In this document: piece after piece, positions 59,783-64,000 of the stretch
How the letters are laid out: the number at the start of each line of letters is the position of its first letter
How positions within the stretch are numbered: position 1 is the stretch's first letter
Origin: Devosia nitrariae
GTDB lineage: Bacteria; Pseudomonadota; Alphaproteobacteria; Rhizobiales; Devosiaceae
NCBI RefSeq assembly: GCF_030160115.1
Contig: NZ_BSNS01000007.1
Coordinates: 359,501-423,500 of the forward strand
Reading direction: 5' to 3'
DNA length: 64,000 nucleotides
Notes under the pieces: model-generated
What the model saw: the letters and a program-made list of their open reading frames with translations, nothing else
What the model was told of the DNA's origin: nothing
Database searches by the model: none
Position numbers and translations under genes: made by a program

Positions 59783-60046
59783 CTACTGCCGCGATACGTC
59801 CTCTTCCATCAGCATGCGCACATAGCGGGTGACGGGCATGCCCTTGGATTGGGCCTTGCGCCTGACCGCCTCGAGCAGCTTCGGTGGAATGCGCATGTTG
59901 AGGACCGCGGACTTCTTGGCGAATTCAAACCGCATCGGCTTGAAGACGCTGAGGTCGTACTCGGAAAGGTCGGCCTCTTCCACGAACCGCTCCGCTTCCT
60001 CGTCGCTCGTCAGGGGAGGCATCTGCTTCAGTTCAGCCTTTTTCAT
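59783..60046 (-). CDS. brnA: BrnA family antitoxin
   Basis: An 87-residue protein. KKAELKQMPPLTSDEEAERFVEEADLSEYDLS is the toxin-neutralising N-terminus, and FEFAKKSAVLNMRIPPKLLEAVRRKAQSKGMPVTRYVRMLMEE the ribbon-helix-helix DNA-binding domain. The ATG at 60046 overlaps the 3' end of brnT by 14 bases. BrnA is intact although brnT is frameshifted; it should still bind the 10+10 palindrome at 60323-60344. Confidence 0.92.
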   Translation of the reverse strand: MKKAELKQMPPLTSDEEAERFVEEADLSEYDLSVFKPMRFEFAKKSAVLNMRIPPKLLEAVRRKAQSKGMPVTRYVRMLMEEDVSRQ

Positions 60047-60310
60047 AACGCTCGATCTCCTTGCGGTGCATATAGCGGGCGCTGATGGGACGGATATGCT
60101 TGGCGCCTTCGATCTCGCGGATCGTAAAGGCGATGAAGACATAGCGCCCATAGAGCCGACCGCCCAATGGCACGGAAACGCGTCTCATCCGGTGCCGGAT
60201 CGCGAACGACCGAGCAACACGCTCTCGATCTCCTCGCGCAACACCCCATGCTTGCCGCATTTGGGCCAGTTGCCGTCGTCCCAGTCGAAACCGGCAATCT
60301 CGCCGATCAT
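60033..60310 (-). pseudogene. brnT: Frameshifted BrnT toxin gene
   Basis: From ATG 60310 the frame gives MIGEIAGFDWDDGNWPKCGK, HGVLREEIESVLLGRS and then a stop after 41 residues. BrnT sequence resumes in a second frame (RDPAPDETRFRAIG) and then a third (GRYVFIAFTIREIEGAKHIRPISARYMHRKEIERYEKG) to the TGA at 60033. The span of 278 bases equals a normal 276-base gene plus two, so two single-base insertions explain it. The catalytic BrnT RNase fold cannot form. The start keeps its promoter and operator. Confidence 0.88.
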
Positions 60311-60322
60311 ACCGGCTCGCTA

Positions 60323-60351
60323 TACATTTGTACATACAAATGTAATGTCAA
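60323..60351 (-). promoter_or_regulatory. brnTA promoter region with perfect palindrome
   Basis: TACATTTGTA-CA-TACAAATGTA (60323-60344) is a perfect 10-bp inverted repeat just upstream of brnT. A perfect TTGACA -35 element (60346-60351, minus strand) abuts it, so the palindrome covers the spacer and -10 region, as expected for the BrnA operator. Confidence 0.7.
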
Positions 60352-60758
60352 CCGTCGAGCGCCCGGCGCCCGAGCGAGACGACCTCGACCGGCGTACCGG
60401 CAAGTGCGTCTTCGACCTTCGCCATCAGGTCCGTCAGTGTAAAGGGCTTGGTGATGACGTCGTAGATCAGCGCGTCAAGCCCATGGGCGCGCTCGCGCTG
60501 GTCGGCAAATCCGGTCATCAACAGGATGGTCAGTTTCGGGAAACGCGCGCCGACGTCGAGAGCAAGGGCGATTCCGTCCATGATCGGCATCTTGATGTCC
60601 GAGAGCAGCAAGTCGAAGCGCCCCTCTTCCTCGCCGAGGATCTCAGCGGCAAGGCCGCCATCCTCGGCAAGCACCACGTCGTGACCCTTGATCCTCAAGG
60701 CGCTGTCGATGAAGGCGCGCACCGAGTCGTCGTCTTCAGCCACCAGAATTCTTGCCAT
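60348..60758 (-). CDS. cpdR: CpdR-type response regulator
   Basis: A 136-residue stand-alone receiver: ARILVAEDDDSVRAFIDSAL, phosphoacceptor Asp in LLLSDIKMPIMDGIAL, TGFADQRERAHGLDALIYDVITKPFTL. The ADQRERAHGLDALIxDVxxKPF run is the CpdR signature. In Caulobacter unphosphorylated CpdR directs ClpXP to the pole and primes CtrA degradation. The C-terminus is 15-20 residues longer than Caulobacter CpdR. Its ATG overlaps the stop of the MJ0042 gene by one base, so they are in one operon. Confidence 0.93.
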   Translation of the reverse strand: MARILVAEDDDSVRAFIDSALRIKGHDVVLAEDGGLAAEILGEEEGRFDLLLSDIKMPIMDGIALALDVGARFPKLTILLMTGFADQRERAHGLDALIYDVITKPFTLTDLMAKVEDALAGTPVEVVSLGRRALDG

Positions 60759-61603
60759 CAGCGTGCTCCTGCATTGGCGGGATTGGAGACGGCCGCCGCC
60801 GCTGCGCCCGCAAAACTCAGCCTTATGCCAACCGCTTCGGCCGGAGGCGCGGGAAGTTGGGTCTCGATCCGCACGTCCTCGCCGGCGATCAACGTTCGCA
60901 CCGACGGGGTGACGCTCCACTGGTAGACCGTGGACCCTTCGGCATCGGTCAACGCCACCAGCACCGGCGGGACCACCACGGGCCGCGCTTCGAGCCCGGC
61001 GACCCTGGCTCCGACATTGAGCACTTCGCGGCCGTCACGCACGACCCGCTGCGCCTCGACGCCGGCAAAATTCAGCCCGAGGACGTTGACCTTCATGCCG
61101 AGCGCGGCATAGAGCCCGGCAAGCTCGGGGAACTGCCGCACCACCGGTGTGCGCCCGAAATAGAGCCCGCCGACAAGTGCGGTCAAAATCAGGAGCACCG
61201 ACCAGCGGGCAATGCGCCGCATGCGGGCCATCGGCAGGTCGCGGTTGAGGAGCTTGCGCCGCTTGCTGAAGGCGCGCTGCCGGCGCCGGGCCGTGGTCGG
61301 ATCGTCCGGGGCATGCGGGGAAGGGTGAGGCGCAACCGCAGCCTCCGACTTTGCCCTCTCGACGGCGAGCCGGGATTCGATTCGCACCGAGACGGCGCGC
61401 TCCTCAGCCATCAGAGCCTCGTCGAGCCCATCCTCGGAAAGACTGTCAAAGAGCGCATCGTCCGCGCTTTCCGGCTCGGGGGGGTGCCGCTGCTCCTGCC
61501 AATCCTGGTGGCAGGTGGCGCATTGCACCTTGCGGCCGGCCGCGCCGATGGCCTCGGAGGCCACCTGGTAGCGCGTGCTGCAGTGCGGACAGGTGATGAT
61601 CAT
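60758..61603 (-). CDS. MJ0042-type zinc-finger and DUF3426 membrane protein
   Basis: A 281-residue protein. The N-terminal zinc finger is CPHCSTRYQV...KVQCATCHQDW (two CxxC pairs, residues 5-33). An acidic and basic linker follows, then one membrane helix (WSVLLILTALVGGLYFG, about residues 133-150) and a DUF3426-like C-terminal domain (VNVLGLNFAGVEAQRVVRDGREVLNVGARV). This architecture stands next to ftsE in many Hyphomicrobiales; the role is unknown. It diverges from ftsE and is followed by cpdR. Confidence 0.9.
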   Translation of the reverse strand: MIITCPHCSTRYQVASEAIGAAGRKVQCATCHQDWQEQRHPPEPESADDALFDSLSEDGLDEALMAEERAVSVRIESRLAVERAKSEAAVAPHPSPHAPDDPTTARRRQRAFSKRRKLLNRDLPMARMRRIARWSVLLILTALVGGLYFGRTPVVRQFPELAGLYAALGMKVNVLGLNFAGVEAQRVVRDGREVLNVGARVAGLEARPVVVPPVLVALTDAEGSTVYQWSVTPSVRTLIAGEDVRIETQLPAPPAEAVGIRLSFAGAAAAAVSNPANAGAR

Positions 61604-61689
61604 GGCGGCGCCGGCCGGTTGCGGAAGGCGTCACCCTAGACGGCGCGAGGTTAAAACTCCTCAAACCGGATATCCGCTAAAGCGGGAGG

Positions 61690-61789
61690 CGAAAAAGCCT
61701 GTCCCGGCCTTGATCCGGGATGGGAACCAGTTTTTCATGAAACATCCCCCAGCACGCGATTTGATTTTTATCCAATCGCATCGCGCCGC
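61690..61789. repeat. Modular palindromic repeat, type 2, copy E
   Basis: GCGAAAAAGCC, the hairpin TCCCGGCCTTGATCCGGGA, GGGAACCAGTTTTTC, then GATTTGATTTTTATCCAATC as second hairpin and ATCGCGC. It fills most of the 301-base gap between the divergent MJ0042 gene and ftsE, so it lies in their promoter region. Confidence 0.8.
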
Positions 61790-61904
61790 ATCACATTTGC
61801 GTCGCAATCCACACCCAAAGCCCCGGATGGCCGCGTCAGGTTCGCTGGTGCTGATATGATGCGGCCGAGTTGATTCGCCTTCGCCAACCTGGAGCCCAAG
61901 CGCC

Positions 61905-62567
61905 TTGATCGAATTTTCCGACGTCGGCTTGCGCTACGGCAACGGACCGGAAATCCTGCGCGACCTGACATTCGCCATCGAGCCGGGAACCTTCCATTTC
62001 CTGACCGGCCCGTCGGGTTCGGGCAAGACGTCGCTTCTGCGGCTGCTGCTCCTCTCCTTGAAGCCGACACGCGGCAAGGTCACCATGTTCGGCGAGGATG
62101 TGTCCGACCTCTCGCAGGACGCGCTCCTGCAGATGCGCCGCCATATCGGCATCGTCTTCCAGGAGTTCCGGCTGCTCGACCACCTGACGACCTACGAGAA
62201 CGTGGCGCTGCCGCTGCGCGTGCTCGGCCAGGCCGAGAGCGAATACCGCTCCAACGTGACCGAGCTCCTCGATTGGGTAGGGCTGGGCGAACGCATGGAC
62301 GCCCTGCCCTCACTGCTCTCGGGCGGCGAGAAGCAGCGTGCCGCCATCGCCCGGGCGGTGATCGGCCGGCCCAAGGTGCTGCTTGCCGACGAGCCGACCG
62401 GCAATGTCGATCCGGAATTGTCCTCGCGGCTGGTGCACCTTTTCGCCGAGCTCAACCGTACGCTGGGCATGACCATCATCCTCGCCACCCACGAAATCCC
62501 GCTGCTCGAGCGATTTTCCTTTCCACGCATGGTGCTCACCAAGGGCGAGCTCGAGATCCACGAGTGA
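61905..62567 (+). CDS. ftsE: Cell division ATP-binding protein FtsE
   Basis: A 220-residue ABC ATPase: Walker A GPSGSGKTS (about residues 35-43), Q-loop FQEF, signature LSGGEKQRAAIARAV, Walker B VLLADEPTGNVDP and the switch His in LATHE. The GEDVSDL and IGIVFQEFRLLDHLTTYENVALPL segments are FtsE-specific. With FtsX it controls peptidoglycan hydrolases at the septum. The start is TTG at 61905, with GGAG ten bases upstream. ftsX follows after 20 bases. Confidence 0.95.
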   Translation: MIEFSDVGLRYGNGPEILRDLTFAIEPGTFHFLTGPSGSGKTSLLRLLLLSLKPTRGKVTMFGEDVSDLSQDALLQMRRHIGIVFQEFRLLDHLTTYENVALPLRVLGQAESEYRSNVTELLDWVGLGERMDALPSLLSGGEKQRAAIARAVIGRPKVLLADEPTGNVDPELSSRLVHLFAELNRTLGMTIILATHEIPLLERFSFPRMVLTKGELEIHE

Positions 62568-62587
62568 ACGATCATGAGTGAGAACCG

Positions 62588-63526
62588 ATGAGCAGCCTTC
62601 TCGACCGCCTGCCGTTCCGCCTGCCGCTCGCCAAGCGGGGCGCGCCGATCGTGCCGGATAAATCCGTGGCCGGGCGCACGCTCCTGCTACTCATCGCCAT
62701 CATGACGTTTCTCTCGGCGGTGACCCTCGGCGGCGTGTTGCTGGTGCAGAAGTCCGCCATCGCCTGGTCCGCCGAGGTCGGGCGCGAGGTGACCATCCAG
62801 ATCCGCCCGATCGCCGGCGAGGTGATGGAGAGCAATCTACGCACCGCCGTATCGCTCGCCCAATCGACGCCCGGCGTCGCTTCGGCCCGCGCCCTGACGC
62901 TCGAGGAGAGCCAGCAACTGCTCGAGCCGTGGCTCGGGGCTGGGCTCGACCTTACCGCCATCGAAATCCCTCGGCTCGTCGTTGTCGAGCTCGCCGACCC
63001 GGTGGACGCCGACATCGAGGGGCTGCGACGCAACCTTGGCGCGATCAACGGGGCGAGCCTCGATACCCACGCCGCGTGGCGCCAGCAGCTCAACACCATG
63101 GCCGGTACCATCGTCGTCTCGGGGCTCCTGGCGCTGGCGCTGATCGCGGTGGCGACGGTGCTCGCCATCATCTTTGCCACGCGCGGCACCATGGCCTCCA
63201 ACCGCGAGATCGTCGACGTCCTGCATTTCATCGGCGCCTCCAACGGTTTCATCGCCGGCGAGTTTCAAGGGCGGTTTCTCGCCATTGGCCTGCGCGGCGG
63301 CATTATCGGGGGTCTCGCCGCCGTCGTTTTCTTCCTCCTTGTCGGCATGGCGGCCGGCAGCGTCATCCCCGAGGCGGCGGGCGCTCAGGTGGGCTTTCTC
63401 TTCGGCCGCTTCGTGTTGGGCTGGGATGGAATTGTCGGCGTCCTCGCCGTCGTCCTCGTCATCGCGGCCCTGACCGCGGTGACTTCGCGTATGACCGTAC
63501 GCCGGTTCCTCTCGCAGACCTCCTGA
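62588..63526 (+). CDS. ftsX: Cell division membrane protein FtsX
   Basis: A 312-residue membrane protein with four helices: about residues 30-53, then a periplasmic loop of about 130 residues, then helices near 175-196, 225-250 and 275-300. The loop has the FtsX pattern QIRPIAGEVMESNLRTAVSLAQSTPGV and LVVVELADPVDADIEGLRRNL; the second helix block has REIVDVLHFIGASNGFIAGEFQGRFL. It partners FtsE and relays ATP hydrolysis to periplasmic amidase activators. Confidence 0.95.
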   Translation: MSSLLDRLPFRLPLAKRGAPIVPDKSVAGRTLLLLIAIMTFLSAVTLGGVLLVQKSAIAWSAEVGREVTIQIRPIAGEVMESNLRTAVSLAQSTPGVASARALTLEESQQLLEPWLGAGLDLTAIEIPRLVVVELADPVDADIEGLRRNLGAINGASLDTHAAWRQQLNTMAGTIVVSGLLALALIAVATVLAIIFATRGTMASNREIVDVLHFIGASNGFIAGEFQGRFLAIGLRGGIIGGLAAVVFFLLVGMAAGSVIPEAAGAQVGFLFGRFVLGWDGIVGVLAVVLVIAALTAVTSRMTVRRFLSQTS

Positions 63527-63699
63527 GAGCATCCGGCAAACGCTGGATTTCTGAGTTAGGCTGCTCACGCAGATAGTCTGCGCGCGGTCGCAACCTCACC
63601 AAGCCCGCCACAGTTCACCCTATTTGCGCGGTCTCCTCGCCATCGTCGCCGCGCGCCGCTATGAGGAGAGGCCGGTGTGAGGCCGGCCGGAGAATACAT

Positions 63700-64000
63700 G
63701 TGAAGACCGCTATCCAGGCCGTACGCTCGGCCCTGTTCTATCTGCTGTTCCTCGGCCAGACGGTGGTGCTGGCCATCGTCATAGGCACCATCGGCATCCT
63801 CGCGCGCCGGCGCACCTCCGTCGGCTGGGCCCTCGCCAGCTATTGGTGCCGCTCCAACACCTGGCTGATGAAGATGGTCGCCGGGGTCGGCACCAGGGTG
63901 ACGGGCGAGGAGAACATCCCCGAAGGCGGTTGCATCATCGCCAGCAAGCACCAGAGCGACTGGGACGTCTTCGCGGTGTTCCCGCATACCGGGCGTCCGG
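63700..64000 (+). CDS. plsC: 1-acyl-sn-glycerol-3-phosphate acyltransferase (PlsC family), 5' part
   Basis: The first 100 codons, running off the window. An N-terminal membrane helix (FYLLFLGQTVVLAIVIGTIGIL) precedes VTGEENIPEGGCIIASKHQSDWDVF, in which HQSDWD is the HX4D catalytic motif. PlsC acylates lysophosphatidic acid to phosphatidic acid. The GTG at 63700, with GGAG seven bases before it, is chosen. The gene follows ftsX after 173 bases; a GGCCGG hairpin lies between (about 63671-63690). Confidence 0.88.
   Translation, partial: MKTAIQAVRSALFYLLFLGQTVVLAIVIGTIGILARRRTSVGWALASYWCRSNTWLMKMVAGVGTRVTGEENIPEGGCIIASKHQSDWDVFAVFPHTGRP

Noticed and set aside
1-64000. Prophage, integrative element, insertion sequence or CRISPR array
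   Set aside because: No transposase, integrase, phage structural gene, cas gene or regularly spaced repeats were found; the repeats present are dispersed palindromes.

Overview
The window is high-GC DNA from an alphaproteobacterium, most likely a Hyphomicrobiales (Rhizobiales) member close to Devosia. That placement is an inference. It rests on HWE/HisKA_2 sensor kinases with a FAT-GUY-type receiver, a CpdR receiver (CtrA-type cell-cycle circuitry), the helicase / S4 protein / fdxA / carD cluster, the argH-tlpA-lysA neighbourhood, an MJ0042/DUF3426 protein next to ftsE-ftsX, and rhizobial-style palindromic intergenic repeats. No rRNA, transposase, phage gene or CRISPR array was found, so this looks like an ordinary chromosomal stretch.

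Layout. 0-3 kb: end of a phytase-esterase-like protein, a queuosine-precursor transporter, rpmB and a DUF3108 periplasmic protein. 3.2-8.2 kb: SUV3-like helicase, S4 RNA-binding protein, ferredoxin fdxA and carD, with an unusual promoter/palindrome/terminator leader before carD. 8.3-13.2 kb: histidine phosphatase-like protein, M48 lipoprotein protease, a nuclease-fold protein that has lost its catalytic acids, a GGDEF protein and glutathione peroxidase. 13.3-17.8 kb: a two-component block (PAS-HWE kinase plus receiver, and a second HisKA_2 kinase). 17.9-28.2 kb: storage-glucan-to-trehalose genes treZ-treY-treX with a TreS-like GH13 enzyme, a Nudix hydrolase and a phosphate transporter. 28.3-46.4 kb: mixed metabolism and regulators, including a PdxI-like reductase with a divergent LysR gene, AAC(2')-like and AAC(3)-like acetyltransferases, DD-carboxypeptidase, a GH3 glucosidase, HxlR, an SDR/TetR divergent pair with duplicated operators, azlCD, a SUOX-fold protein with a GGDEF-EAL protein, dsbB, and a parD with a ruined parE. 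46.5-60 kb: HNH nuclease, esterase, AlkA-type glycosylase, GluQ, regulators, cobalamin adenosyltransferase, rhomboid protease, two YjfB-like microproteins, tlpA, argH, ChaC, lysA, an AlkZ-like protein, and a brnTA module with a frameshifted brnT. 60.3-64 kb: cpdR, the MJ0042 protein, ftsE, ftsX and the start of a plsC-type acyltransferase. tRNA-Arg(CCU) and tRNA-Leu(CAA) are present.

The most notable points are: two separate type II toxin-antitoxin modules in which the toxin is broken by frameshifts but the antitoxin is intact; a short transcription unit with its own palindrome and terminator ahead of carD; two 18-bp operator copies 54 bp apart between the SDR and TetR genes; six copies of modular palindromic repeats, one of which supplies an apparent N-terminal extension to a glycosylase; and homologues of two aminoglycoside acetyltransferase families.
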